The notes: generated by a model from the letters alone, not told the origin. A DNA stretch of 64,000 nucleotides from CAWJMD01 sp963843835 (GCA_963843835.1 CAWJMD010000003.1:186001-250000); one strand, 5' to 3'; positions 52,962 to 62,032 are shown, numbered from the stretch's first letter. Numbers and translations are program-made.

Positions 52962-54403
52962 GCGAGCCCTCCCAGCAGCAGCGCGGCGAGCTCCTCGTCG
53001 TAGCGGGCGGCGCCGAGGCGACCACCCCCTGGGACGGGTGCGCAGTTGATCAGGGGCGGGATGCAGATCGGTCCACCGCCACCGGGAGGCGTGGTGGGGG
53101 CCGGGGTCTGCCCGGGCGGCGGGCAGAGCGACGGGCCCAGCACCGGAGTGCTCCGGCAGATGTCGGTGACCGGCGGCAGGTCGCAGCCGGCCTCGAGACC
53201 GAGCTCGTCGCAGAGGCTGTCGGCGACGTCGCAGTCCGTCGGCAGACCCAGGTCGGCGCAGATCTCCGTGAGTGGCGGAAGATCGCAGGTCGCCGGCGTC
53301 TGGCCCAGCTGGTCGCACAGGTCCGAGACGATCGGCGGAAGCGTCGGCAGCGGCGGGAGCGTCGGCACCGCCGGGGGCGGCCCCTGGCTGGGGGGCGGCG
53401 GGAGCAGGCCCTCCAGGTCGGCGGCGCTGATCTGCAGGTTCGCGTTGAGGTTCGTGTAGTTGCCGCGGATCCCGACGGTCGCGTTGTCCGGGAACGGGTA
53501 GGTCAGCAGGATGTCGAGCGAGTTCGCGAGGTCGCTCCCGGACGCCGCCAGCTGCGACAGGATCGGGTCGAGCGCCTGCAGGTTGGCGACCGTGTCCGCC
53601 TGCGACGCGTCGATCACACGGGTAGCTGTGACCCCTAGGTCGGACAGCGCGGTGAGCATCGCCGTGAGGTCCTCGCGCTGGTCCGCCAGGACCTTCAGGC
53701 CGCCCGGGATCGTGTCGAGGGCGGTGGCGATGTCCTCCTGCTGCGCGGCGAGGGTGGCGGAGAGGCGGTCGACGGCCTCGAGCGTCCGCACGATCTCGCT
53801 CTTCTGCTCGTCGAGGCCCGTGACGAAGACGTCGAGCTGCGTCAGCAGGCCCTTCACGTCCGTCTCACGGCCCTCCATGGCGTTGTTGAGCTCCCGGTTG
53901 ATCGTCTGCAGCTGAGCCACGCCACCGCCGTTGAGCAGCAACGACAACGCCCCGAGGACCTCCTCGACCTCGGTGCCCCGGCTGGCTCGGGCCAGGGGGA
54001 TCAGGTCACCGTCGGACAGCTCTCCGACCGAGGCGGCCGCGCCCGCGGGCGGGGACAGCGAGACGAACTTCTCCCCGAGCAGGGACGTCTGACGCAGCCG
54101 CGCCTCCGCGTTGTCCGGCAGCTCCACCCCGTTCTCGATGCGGACGGTGACGCGTGCCTGCCACCCGTCGAGTGCGATGTCCTCGACGGCCCCGACGGTG
54201 ACGTCGTCCACCTTGACCGCCGAGAGCGGGACCAGGTCGAGCACGTCCGCGAACTCGATCGTCACCCGGTAGACGTCGTCGCCGCGGGCGGCCCCGCCGG
54301 GGAGCGGGAGGTCGTACGCGCCCTGGCAGCCCGACAGCAGCACCAGCACGGCCAGGACCGCGGCCAGCGGGGACCAGCGGCGCAGCCGGCTCCGGGCGCT
54401 CAT
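52958..54403 (-). CDS. mceE: MCE family lipoprotein MceE with cysteine-repeat tail
   Basis: The lipoprotein member of the Mce set (LprK-like position), 481 residues. The signal peptide ends in the lipobox LSGC, with Cys26 as the lipidated residue. MCE domain about 45-120 (SAVKVDDVTVGAVEDIALDG), helical region about 150-300. From about 335 it is Pro-rich, then has ten cysteines (363 to 454), six of the first seven gaps being 9-10 residues or 7, in three copies of a C-[DA]-x-L-G...C-D unit with PP-x-T-x-I-C. Such a repeat is not part of the usual MceE description. It overlaps both neighbours by 4 bases. Confidence 0.93.
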   Translation of the reverse strand: MSARSRLRRWSPLAAVLAVLVLLSGCQGAYDLPLPGGAARGDDVYRVTIEFADVLDLVPLSAVKVDDVTVGAVEDIALDGWQARVTVRIENGVELPDNAEARLRQTSLLGEKFVSLSPPAGAAASVGELSDGDLIPLARASRGTEVEEVLGALSLLLNGGGVAQLQTINRELNNAMEGRETDVKGLLTQLDVFVTGLDEQKSEIVRTLEAVDRLSATLAAQQEDIATALDTIPGGLKVLADQREDLTAMLTALSDLGVTATRVIDASQADTVANLQALDPILSQLAASGSDLANSLDILLTYPFPDNATVGIRGNYTNLNANLQISAADLEGLLPPPPSQGPPPAVPTLPPLPTLPPIVSDLCDQLGQTPATCDLPPLTEICADLGLPTDCDVADSLCDELGLEAGCDLPPVTDICRSTPVLGPSLCPPPGQTPAPTTPPGGGGPICIPPLINCAPVPGGGRLGAARYDEELAALLLGGLA

Positions 54404-55956
54404 CGGTCACCGCCCGGGAGGATCCCCGCGAGCGAGGTGTCGGGAGCGGGAGCGGCGGGCGCGACGAGGCCGGTGCTCTGCGCGGGCACCCGTGATCCGG
54501 CTGCCCCGAGCGGGGTCCCCACGAGCAGGTCGCGCACCAGCGTCGCGACCGGGTTCAGCGCGCCCCCCGGCTCGCACCCGAGCTCTCCGAGCGGGGCGGA
54601 TCCCGCCGACGTCACGCCGCCCAGCAGCCCGCAGATCACGCCGATCGGGTCGTGCGTCTGCTGCAGGTTCATCCGGGTGTCGAGCGTGCCCGCGCGGGGG
54701 TTGTAGGCGTTGGAGAGGTTGCTGATCGCCACGGGTCCGGTCACGAGCGTCTCCTCGAGCGCGTCCTTCTGCGACGCCACGCTGGCGGTGACCGTCTCGA
54801 GCTTGGCGACATCGTCGGTCAGCACGCTGCGGTTCTCCTCGACGAACACGGAGACCTCGTCGAGGGCGACCGCCAGGTTCGACAGGGCCAGCGCCAGGTC
54901 CTCCCGCTCACCGGCCAGCTGGTCGGAGACCGTCGCGAGGTTGCCGTTCAGCGTGCGCACCTGCCCGTCGTTCTCGGCCATGGTCGTCGTGAAGGTCTGC
55001 AGGTTCTTGACCGTCGTGAACAGGTCGTCGTCCTCCGTGGCCAGGGCGTCCACCGCGAGGGAGAGGTTCTGCACCGTCTCGCCGAGGTTCTCCCCCTGTC
55101 CGTCGAGGTTGTCGGCCCCGGTCTCGAGGACGCGGGTGAGGGCACCGTCGGAGTTCGCACCCTCCGGGCCGAGGGCCACCGAGAGCTCGTCGAGGCTGGA
55201 GAAGACCCTGTCGAGCTCGACCGGTACGGCCGTGCGCTCGACCGGGATCTCGTCGCCGTCCTCCATCGCCGGGCCGTCCGAGAACACCGGCGTCAGCTGG
55301 ACGAAGCGGTCGCTGACCACGGACCCCGCGATCACGACAGCCTGGGCGTCGGCCGGGACCTCGTACCGGGCGTCGAACTCGAGGTCGACCCGGACGGACT
55401 CGCCCTCCGGCTCGACGGCCAGCACCCGACCCACCGGGATGCCGAGGATGCGCACCTCCGAGCCGGGGTAGAGGCCGACCGCGCGGGTGAAGTACGCCGT
55501 GACCTCCGTGCGCTGCGGGCCGGGCCAGAACAGCACCAGGGCAGCCACGATCGACGCGACGGCGACACCCGCGACCACCTTCATCACGGTCGGCAGCCGA
55601 CGGAAGGCTGCGACGCCGCCGGCCGCGGCCACGCGGCCCGCCGCGGCGGCCGCCACGGTGGCGCGGCCGGCACGGTGCACGGCCTCTCCCGCCCGGGCCC
55701 GCGCCGCCTCCCGGCGCGGGGAGACACCCCGGCGACCGGCCACGACGCCACGGCGAACGGGCGCGTGCTCGCCGGGCCCCAACGGCTGCATCGGCTCCAG
55801 CGGCTCGGGCGCGGCGCCGTAGGGGCCAGCCTCGGACGCCAGCGAGGTGTCCTGCTCGGGTCGACCGAACAGGGTGCCCAGGGGGTCGGTTGACGGGCCC
55901 TCGTGACCCTCGTCGGGCACGTCGGGCTGCGCGGGACGCCTGCGCCAGGGGCTCAC
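54400..55956 (-). CDS. mceD: MCE family protein MceD with long cytoplasmic N-terminus
   Basis: Fourth Mce subunit, 518 residues. The membrane helix lies unusually far in (about 124-144), after a charged Pro/Arg/Ala-rich cytoplasmic stretch of about 120 residues (FGRPEQDTSLAS, EPLEPMQPLGPGEHAPVRRG). Then come the MCE domain (about 150-230; LYPGSEVRILGIPVGRVLAVE) and the helical region. GTG 55956 overlaps the mceC stop by 4 bases; a shorter product starting closer to the helix cannot be excluded, but the coupling favours this start. Confidence 0.9.
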   Translation of the reverse strand: MSPWRRRPAQPDVPDEGHEGPSTDPLGTLFGRPEQDTSLASEAGPYGAAPEPLEPMQPLGPGEHAPVRRGVVAGRRGVSPRREAARARAGEAVHRAGRATVAAAAAGRVAAAGGVAAFRRLPTVMKVVAGVAVASIVAALVLFWPGPQRTEVTAYFTRAVGLYPGSEVRILGIPVGRVLAVEPEGESVRVDLEFDARYEVPADAQAVVIAGSVVSDRFVQLTPVFSDGPAMEDGDEIPVERTAVPVELDRVFSSLDELSVALGPEGANSDGALTRVLETGADNLDGQGENLGETVQNLSLAVDALATEDDDLFTTVKNLQTFTTTMAENDGQVRTLNGNLATVSDQLAGEREDLALALSNLAVALDEVSVFVEENRSVLTDDVAKLETVTASVASQKDALEETLVTGPVAISNLSNAYNPRAGTLDTRMNLQQTHDPIGVICGLLGGVTSAGSAPLGELGCEPGGALNPVATLVRDLLVGTPLGAAGSRVPAQSTGLVAPAAPAPDTSLAGILPGGDR

Positions 55957-56936
55957 GGCCTGGCTCCCGTCGCCACGGGGGCACCGACGGGCACCACGAG
56001 GTTGGAGACGTAGGTGTCGAACCACCGTCCGGTGCCCAGGGTGTTCGCGAACACCCGGGTGAACGGGGCCATCAGCTCGAGTCCCCGCTCCAGGTTGGCC
56101 TTGTTGTCCTCCAGGAGGGTGAGGACCGCACCGAGCTTCTCGAGCGTCGGCTTCAGCTCAGCCCGGTTGTCCCGCACCAGTCCCGTGACCTGCTCGGAGA
56201 GGGCGACGGTCGCGTCGAGGAGCCGCGAGATGTCCTCCTTGCGCTTCTCGAGCTCGGACAGCAGCAGGTTGGCGTCGTTGATGAGCCGCTCCAGCTCGGC
56301 GTCACGGTCGGCGACCACCTGTGACACCTCGCGCGTGCTGTCGAGCAGCCGCCCCAGCTCCTCGTCGCGGGAGGCGATCGTCTCGGAGAGGCGGCTCAGC
56401 CCCTCGAGCGAGCCGCGCACCTCCTCGGGGGTGTCCCGGAACTCCGTGGCCAGCGTGTCGAGGGAGGCGGCCAGCTGGTCGGTGTCGATCCCCTCGTTCA
56501 CCTCGGTGAGGTCGCTGAACGCGGTGATCACGTCGTAGACGGACACGGTGCGGTCGAGGGGGATCTCGCTCCCCGGCTCGAGCTGCCCCTTGCCGTCGGG
56601 CTCGAGGGAGAGGAACTTCTTGCCCAGGATCGTCTGGATGCGGATGCTCGCCCCCGTGGTCACGCCGAACGCCGCCGGCGCGTCGACGCTGAAGTCGACA
56701 CGGACGTGGCCCGAGTCGAGCTCCACACCGTCGACCTCGCCGACCTTGACGCCCGCCACTCGTACGTCGTCGCCGGCCCGCAGGCCGCCCGCCTCGGTGA
56801 AGGCGGCCGAGTAGCGGTCGCCGCCACCGAGGAAGGGGATGGCGTCGATGTTGAAGGCCAGCACCAGCGCGAGACCGACGGCCATCAGCCCGGCCGCACC
56901 GATCGGCACCGGGTTGCGCTCGCGGAACGGGATCAC
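55953..56936 (-). CDS. mceC: MCE family protein MceC
   Basis: Third Mce subunit, 327 residues. N-terminal helix about 11-29, MCE domain about 40-115 (GGLRAGDDVRVAGVKVGEVDGVELD), helical region to about 280, and a short end with RWFDTYVSNLV. GTG 56936 is chosen for the GTGA overlap with mceB and the natural helix position. Only a few residues of Pro/Ala follow the helical region, unlike MceA, MceD and MceE. Confidence 0.93.
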   Translation of the reverse strand: MIPFRERNPVPIGAAGLMAVGLALVLAFNIDAIPFLGGGDRYSAAFTEAGGLRAGDDVRVAGVKVGEVDGVELDSGHVRVDFSVDAPAAFGVTTGASIRIQTILGKKFLSLEPDGKGQLEPGSEIPLDRTVSVYDVITAFSDLTEVNEGIDTDQLAASLDTLATEFRDTPEEVRGSLEGLSRLSETIASRDEELGRLLDSTREVSQVVADRDAELERLINDANLLLSELEKRKEDISRLLDATVALSEQVTGLVRDNRAELKPTLEKLGAVLTLLEDNKANLERGLELMAPFTRVFANTLGTGRWFDTYVSNLVVPVGAPVATGARP

Positions 56937-57991
56937 GGCCGGCACCTCGCCGTCGACACCTGGTAGTCGACCGGCAGCGGGTCGGCGCCCTCCGCCAGCT
57001 CGACCTGACCGGTGAAGTCGCAGACGTAGAAGTTGAACCACGACCCGAACGTGGCGGTGCGGGTGATCTCCTCGATCTTGCCCGGCCAGGTGTTGAGGAA
57101 CTGGTCGACCGTGTCGCGCTCGTCGTCGAGGTTGGTCGACAGGTCACCCAGGGCGGCGACGTCGTCCTTGATCGGCGGACGGGCCTGCTCGAGCAGCCCG
57201 GCGGTCGACTCGCCCAGGTCGGCGATGTGGGTGAGCGAGGCCCCGATCGCCTCCCGGTCCTCCGCCAGGCCGCTGACGAACCGCTGCAGCTGCAGGAGCA
57301 GCTCGTCGAGCTGCTGACTGCGGTCGGCGACCGTGCCGAGCACGACGTTGAGGTTGTCGATCGTGCGCCCGATGACCTCGTCCTTGTCGGCGAGGGTGGA
57401 CGTGAGCGACGCGGTCGACGCCAGCAGGTGCTCGATCGTGCCGCCCTCGCCCTGCAGGACGGTGATGATCTCGAAGGCCAGCTGGTTGACGTCCTCGGGG
57501 TTGAGGGCGGCGAACAGCGGCTTGAAGCCGTTGAAGAGCGCGGTCAGGTCCAGGGCAGGCTTCGTCCGGTCCACCGGGATGGTGGACCCGACCGCGAGCC
57601 GGCTCGCAGAGCCCTGCTCCTGCGCCAGCGAGAGGTACCGCTGACCGATGAGGTTGCGGTAGCGGATCAGGGCGGTGGTGCCCTCGGTCAGCACGACGGT
57701 GCGGTCGACCCTGAAGTGGACGAGGGCCTGCCCACGCTCCTCCTGAGACTCGCCGGCCAGCTCGATGGCGGTGATCTCTCCGACCCGGACCCCGGCGATC
57801 CTCACGTCGTCGCCCTTCATCAGGCCGGTGACGTCGGTGAAGACGGCTGCGTAGTCCGACTTCTCACCGAAGCGGGCGTTCGTGATCGTCGTGGCGAGCA
57901 GGGCGAAGGCGACGACGGTCACGCCGATGAACAGCAGCAGCCGGACGAGCGACGGCGCGACCTTCTGTGACTGGCTGACCGGGCGGGCCAC
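56933..57991 (-). CDS. mceB: MCE family protein MceB
   Basis: Second Mce subunit, 352 residues: helix about 15-36, MCE domain about 45-125 (TGLMKGDDVRIAGVRVGEITAIELAG), long coiled helical part, and the C-terminal GSWFNFYVCDFTGQ, a segment typical of MceB. The GTG start shares one base with the mceA stop (TAGTG). Confidence 0.93.
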   Translation of the reverse strand: MARPVSQSQKVAPSLVRLLLFIGVTVVAFALLATTITNARFGEKSDYAAVFTDVTGLMKGDDVRIAGVRVGEITAIELAGESQEERGQALVHFRVDRTVVLTEGTTALIRYRNLIGQRYLSLAQEQGSASRLAVGSTIPVDRTKPALDLTALFNGFKPLFAALNPEDVNQLAFEIITVLQGEGGTIEHLLASTASLTSTLADKDEVIGRTIDNLNVVLGTVADRSQQLDELLLQLQRFVSGLAEDREAIGASLTHIADLGESTAGLLEQARPPIKDDVAALGDLSTNLDDERDTVDQFLNTWPGKIEEITRTATFGSWFNFYVCDFTGQVELAEGADPLPVDYQVSTARCRP

Positions 57992-59271
57992 TACTGGTTC
58001 ACCTCCGTGCCGCGGGCCATCGGGCCCCAGAGCAGCGTCGCGATGTCCGGCACGTCGCCGGGCTCCCTGCCGAGCTGGGGCCCGAGCAGACCGCCGACGA
58101 CGACCTGCTCCTCCGGCGAGCCGGCCACACCGCTGGTGGGCCCGGTCAGCGCGCCGGGCAGGCGCGAGTAGCTGTAGTTGGCCCCACCGTTGTCGCTGCC
58201 GTCACGGGTGACCTGGCCGGGGAAGGGCACGGCCGGGTTGGGCAGGCCGTAGCAGCCGAGCATGCGGTCCTCGTTGAACTCCGGTTCCTCGCCCGGCCGG
58301 TACGGCGGGCGCTGCGGCACGACCTCGAGCGTGATCGACAACCCGTTGTCCGCGAACGCCTCTCGGATCCTCGGCTCCCACGCGACCAGACCGCGCAGGA
58401 AGCACGGGTAGTTCGGGGAGTACTTGGCGAACACCTGCAGCGTCGGACGGCTGACCTCACCCAGGCGGATGATGCGCGCCTCGTTCTCGGTCAGCACCTG
58501 GTCCGTGGTGGTGGCGAAGCCGGCCGTGCCGGCCAGGAACGACGCGAGCACGTCCTGCTTCTCGACCAGCGTGGCGTTCGTGATGCTCTGCGCCCGCAGG
58601 ATGCGCAGCAGGTCGGGTGCGGCGTCCGCGTAGAGCGACGCCAGGTCGGCCAGACCCGAGATGTCCGCCTGGATCGTCGGCATCGCTGGGTTGAGCTGGG
58701 TGAAGTAGTCGTTCACGAGCGTGGCGTTCTGGCCCAGTCGCTCCCCCCGGCCCTCCAGCGCGGACGACAGGGCGTTGAGCGTGAGCGCGAGGTCCTGCGG
58801 TGGCACGGCCTGCAGCAGCGGGAGCATGTCGTCGAGCACCTGCTCGAGCTCGATCGCCGTCTCCGAGCGGTCCTGGGTGATCACGTCACCGTCGCGGATG
58901 CGCCCGTCCGCAGGCCCCTCGGGCACGACGAGCGAGACGAACTTCTCCCCGAACAGGGTCTTGGGCAGCAGGCGCGCCTGCACGTCGGCCGGGATCATCC
59001 CGGCGTGGTCGGGGTTCAGCGCGAGGTCGAGCGTGGCCGTGGCCCCGTCCGAGTGCACGGCCCGCACCTCGCCGACCAGCACGCCGCGGATCTTGACGTC
59101 CGCCAGCTCCTGCATCTGGTTGCCGATGCGGTCGGTCTCGAGCGTCACCCGCACGACCGGGGTGAAGACCTTCGCGTAGGCCCCGATGGCGAGCGCCACC
59201 GCCAGCGCGAGCACGAGCAGGAACGCCACGCCGGCGGCGCGGTCGGAGGTGACACGCAGAAACCCCTTCAT
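57991..59271 (-). CDS. mceA: MCE family protein MceA
   Basis: First Mce subunit, 426 residues. Helix about 13-32, MCE domain about 40-120 (DVKIRGVLVGEVRAVHSDG), helical region, then the MceA-type C-terminal part with KYSPNYPCFLRGL and GCYGLPNPAVPFPG. ATG 59271 is the first Met before the helix and lies 7 bases after yrbEB. Confidence 0.94.
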   Translation of the reverse strand: MKGFLRVTSDRAAGVAFLLVLALAVALAIGAYAKVFTPVVRVTLETDRIGNQMQELADVKIRGVLVGEVRAVHSDGATATLDLALNPDHAGMIPADVQARLLPKTLFGEKFVSLVVPEGPADGRIRDGDVITQDRSETAIELEQVLDDMLPLLQAVPPQDLALTLNALSSALEGRGERLGQNATLVNDYFTQLNPAMPTIQADISGLADLASLYADAAPDLLRILRAQSITNATLVEKQDVLASFLAGTAGFATTTDQVLTENEARIIRLGEVSRPTLQVFAKYSPNYPCFLRGLVAWEPRIREAFADNGLSITLEVVPQRPPYRPGEEPEFNEDRMLGCYGLPNPAVPFPGQVTRDGSDNGGANYSYSRLPGALTGPTSGVAGSPEEQVVVGGLLGPQLGREPGDVPDIATLLWGPMARGTEVNQ

Positions 59272-59278
59272 GGCCCGC

Positions 59279-60142
59279 TCACCCCGCGATCCGGACGGTC
59301 GTCGCCGTGCCCCAGATGGCCAGCGAGAGGAAGAAGTCGACGACGTTGATAGCGACGATCGAGGTGCGGACGGCACGGCCGACGGCCACACCGACTCCCG
59401 CCGGACCGCCGCTGGCGGTGTACCCGTACCAGCAGTGGATGGCGATGATGACGACCGCGAAGACCATCACCTTGACGAACGACCACAGCACGTCCCCGGG
59501 CGGGAGGAAGAGCGTGAAGTAGTGGTCGTACGTCCCCGTGGACTGTCCGTAGTAGCCCGTGGAGATCAGACGGGTGGCCGCGTAGGACGACAGGAGCCCG
59601 ACGACGTAGAGCGGGATCACCGCCATGAAGCCGGCCACCATGCGCGTGGTCACCAGGAACGGCAGGCTCGGGATGCCCATCACCTCGAGCGCGTCGACCT
59701 CCTCGGAGATGCGCATGGCGCCGAGCTGGGCTGTGAAACCGCACCCGACCGTGGCTGCGAGGGCGAGCCCGGCCACCAGCGGGGCGATCTCGCGGGTGTT
59801 GAAGTAGGCGGAGACGAATCCGGTGAAGGCGCCGGAGCCCAGCTGGTCGAGCGCCTGGTACCCCTGCAGCCCGACCTCGGTGCCGGTGAAGAAGGCGAGG
59901 AACGCGATCACGCCGACCGTGCCGCCGACGACCGAGAGGGCGCCGGTGCCCAGCGTCACCTCGGCGAGCAGCCGCATGACCTCCTTCTTGTAGCGGGTCA
60001 CCGTGCGGGGCACCCAGCCGATGCTGCGCACGTAGAACCGCAGCTGCTGGCCCATCTCCGTGACGCCGCGGTCGGCCACGCGCAGCGGTGCCAGCGCGGC
60101 GGTCGAGATCCGCTGCCGGGGGGAGGTTCCGGGGGTCGCCAT
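59279..60142 (-). CDS. yrbEB: YrbE family permease, second subunit
   Basis: Inner-membrane permease of the Mce importer (MlaE fold), 287 residues with about five or six helices. The coupling motif ISEEVDALEVMGIPSLPFLVTTR that docks on the ATPase is present, and SAYFNTREIAPLVAGLALA is typical of the B type. A 40-residue cytoplasmic lead precedes the first helix. It lies 3 bases after yrbEA. Confidence 0.93.
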   Translation of the reverse strand: MATPGTSPRQRISTAALAPLRVADRGVTEMGQQLRFYVRSIGWVPRTVTRYKKEVMRLLAEVTLGTGALSVVGGTVGVIAFLAFFTGTEVGLQGYQALDQLGSGAFTGFVSAYFNTREIAPLVAGLALAATVGCGFTAQLGAMRISEEVDALEVMGIPSLPFLVTTRMVAGFMAVIPLYVVGLLSSYAATRLISTGYYGQSTGTYDHYFTLFLPPGDVLWSFVKVMVFAVVIIAIHCWYGYTASGGPAGVGVAVGRAVRTSIVAINVVDFFLSLAIWGTATTVRIAG

Positions 60143-60145
60143 CGG

Positions 60146-60928
60146 TCAGATCTTCTGGGGGACGACTTGGAAGTAGACGGCCGTCATCACGAAGTTGGCG
60201 ACGAAGAGCAGCATGAAGGTGATGACGACGCTCTGGTTGACGGCGTCCCCCACGCCCTTCGGACCCCCGCCGGCGGTCAGGCCCTTGTACGAGGCCACGA
60301 TCGCGGCGAGGAAGCCGAACACGAGGGCCTTCAGCTCGCCGGCCCACAGGTCCTCGATCTGGGCCAGCGCGGTGAAGGAGGCGAGGTAGGCGCCCGGGGT
60401 CCCTCCCTGCAGGATCACATTGAAGAAGTACCCACCAGCGACGCCGACCACGGACACGAGGCCGTTGAGGCACACCGCGACGAGCATGGTCGCGAGCACG
60501 CGGGGCACCACGAGGCGGTGGATCGGCGAGATGCCGAGGACCTCCATCGCGTCGATCTCCTCGCGGATCTTGCGGGACCCGAGGTCGGCGCAGATGGCCG
60601 AGCCTCCGGCGCCCGCGATCAGCAGGGCGGTGACGATCGGGCTGGCCTCGCGGATGACCGCGAGCACGCTGGCCGCACCGGCGAACGACTGGGCTCCGAG
60701 CTGGCGGGTGAGGCTGCCGAGCTGGAGCGCGATGACCGCGCCGAAGGGGATCGAGACGAGGGCGGTCGGCAGGATGGTCACGGAGGCGATGAACCACGAC
60801 TGCTGCACGAACTCGCGTCCCTGGAACGGACGCCGCGGCAGTGCGCGCAGCACGTCCAGCATCATCGCGAAGAGGCTCCCCGACTGGCGGAGAGCACCGG
60901 TCGCCATCCCCGACACCGCGAGCGCCAT
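60146..60928 (-). CDS. yrbEA: YrbE family permease, first subunit
   Basis: Partner permease, 260 residues, forming the heterodimer with YrbEB. The coupling motif is KIREEIDAMEVLGISPIHRLVVPR; EASPIVTALLIAGAGGSAICADLGS precedes it. ATG 60928 shares one base with the ATPase gene stop (TGATG); ATG 60907 is an alternative. Confidence 0.93.
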   Translation of the reverse strand: MALAVSGMATGALRQSGSLFAMMLDVLRALPRRPFQGREFVQQSWFIASVTILPTALVSIPFGAVIALQLGSLTRQLGAQSFAGAASVLAVIREASPIVTALLIAGAGGSAICADLGSRKIREEIDAMEVLGISPIHRLVVPRVLATMLVAVCLNGLVSVVGVAGGYFFNVILQGGTPGAYLASFTALAQIEDLWAGELKALVFGFLAAIVASYKGLTAGGGPKGVGDAVNQSVVITFMLLFVANFVMTAVYFQVVPQKI

Positions 60929-61881
60929 CAGCCGGCACCCGCCATGTGCTGCTCGCCCTCGAAGGACCCGGGCGGGGGCGTGACGCCGTGCTCCCGGCAC
61001 CACTCGCCGGGCGCGCGCTGGCTCATGCGGGTCGAGCCGTCGCTGGGCTCGAGCTGGCACGGGATCGGCGGGAGCGGCGGCAGCTCCTGACCCGACTCAG
61101 CCGCGAGCTCGTCCGCGTCCTTCTCCTCGCTCATGCCGATCGGGCCGACCCGCTGGGCGTTGAGGAACTGGCGGACCACCGGCTCCTCGCTCGACAGCAG
61201 CATCTCCCGCGGCCCGAACATGGCCAGGTGCTTGTGGTAGAGCAGGCCGATGTTGTCGGGAACCGTCCGCGCCGTGTTGATGTCGTGGGTCACGATCAGG
61301 CACGTGGCGTCGGTCTGCGAGTTCAGGTCGACGATGAGCTGGTTGAGGTAGGCGGTCCGCACGGGGTCGAGGCCGGAGTCGGGCTCGTCGAAGAGGAGGA
61401 TCTGCGGCTCGAGGACCAGGGCGCGGGCGAGACCGGCCCGCTTGCGCATGCCGCCGGAGATCTCGCCCGGCAGCTTGTCCTCGGCGCCGGTCAGACCGAC
61501 CAGCTCCATCTTCTCGGCGACGACGGCCTCGACCTCGGACTCCGACTTGCGCGTGTGCTCGCGCAGCGGGAAGGCGATGTTGTCGTACAGGTTCATCGAG
61601 CCGAAGAGCGCGCCGTCCTGGAACAGCACGCCGAAGAGCTTGCGGACCTCGTACAGGTCGCCCTCGCGCAGCCGGGTGATGTCCTTGCCGTCGATGACGA
61701 TGGAGCCCCGGTCCGGCTTGAGCAGCCCCACCAGGGTCTTGAGGAAGACGGACTTGCCGGTTCCGGAGGGCCCGAGCATCACGGAGATCTCACCGGAGGG
61801 GAGGGTGAGTGTCACGTCGTCCCAGATGAGCTGGGAGCCGAAGGACTTGGTCAGTCCTTCGACCGTGATCTCGACCCCCAC
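60928..61881 (-). CDS. mceG: Mce transporter ATPase (Mkl/MceG type)
   Basis: Cytoplasmic ATPase that powers the Mce importer. Walker A GPSGTGKS (37-44), signature SGGMRKR (142-148), Walker B ILLFDEP (161-167) and the D-loop SGLD are intact; SGGMRKR is the MlaF/Mkl variant of the signature. The 317 residues include a 65-residue C-terminal extension after GPIGMSEEKDADELA, similar in position to the extension of mycobacterial MceG. It starts at GTG 61881 and leads the operon. In mycobacteria the single mkl gene lies between rplL and rpoB, the same locus as here. Confidence 0.94.
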   Translation of the reverse strand: MGVEITVEGLTKSFGSQLIWDDVTLTLPSGEISVMLGPSGTGKSVFLKTLVGLLKPDRGSIVIDGKDITRLREGDLYEVRKLFGVLFQDGALFGSMNLYDNIAFPLREHTRKSESEVEAVVAEKMELVGLTGAEDKLPGEISGGMRKRAGLARALVLEPQILLFDEPDSGLDPVRTAYLNQLIVDLNSQTDATCLIVTHDINTARTVPDNIGLLYHKHLAMFGPREMLLSSEEPVVRQFLNAQRVGPIGMSEEKDADELAAESGQELPPLPPIPCQLEPSDGSTRMSQRAPGEWCREHGVTPPPGSFEGEQHMAGAG

Positions 61882-61925
61882 GTCGGCACGCTCCGTTCCG
61901 GCCGGGTGTCCACCCGGTCACGGGG

Positions 61926-61931
61926 AGACTA
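61926..61931 (-). promoter_or_regulatory. candidate mce operon -10 element
   Basis: Minus-strand TAGTCT, identical to the rplM -10, lies 44 bases before the mceG start. The matching -35 at 18 bases is GTAACC, a weak fit, so an activator or a low basal level is possible. Confidence 0.4.
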
Positions 61932-61991
61932 ACGGGGAATATCACCCGTGGTTACGTTCCGGTAGCCGGAGATTGGGACGCGCCCGGAGCG

Positions 61992-62032
61992 CGCGAGGGC
62001 GGGGCGGACCAGAGGTCCACCCCGCCCGCGCG
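61992..62032 (-). terminator. rplL terminator hairpin
   Basis: Arms of 19 bases (61992-62010 and 62014-62032) around an AGA loop pair with one mismatch and one G-U-type pair. The hairpin lies about 50 bases after the rplL stop and separates the ribosomal unit from the mce operon. Confidence 0.75.

Noticed and set aside
59186..61090. 634-codon plus-strand frame opposite the yrbE and mceG genes
   Set aside because: Asp/His/Arg-rich antisense shadow; the minus strand encodes clear permeases and an ATPase.
47717..61881. The monooxygenase-SDR-Mce block as a genomic island
   Set aside because: No integrase, tRNA site, direct repeats or clear change in base composition; the rplL-mceG linkage is shared with mycobacteria.
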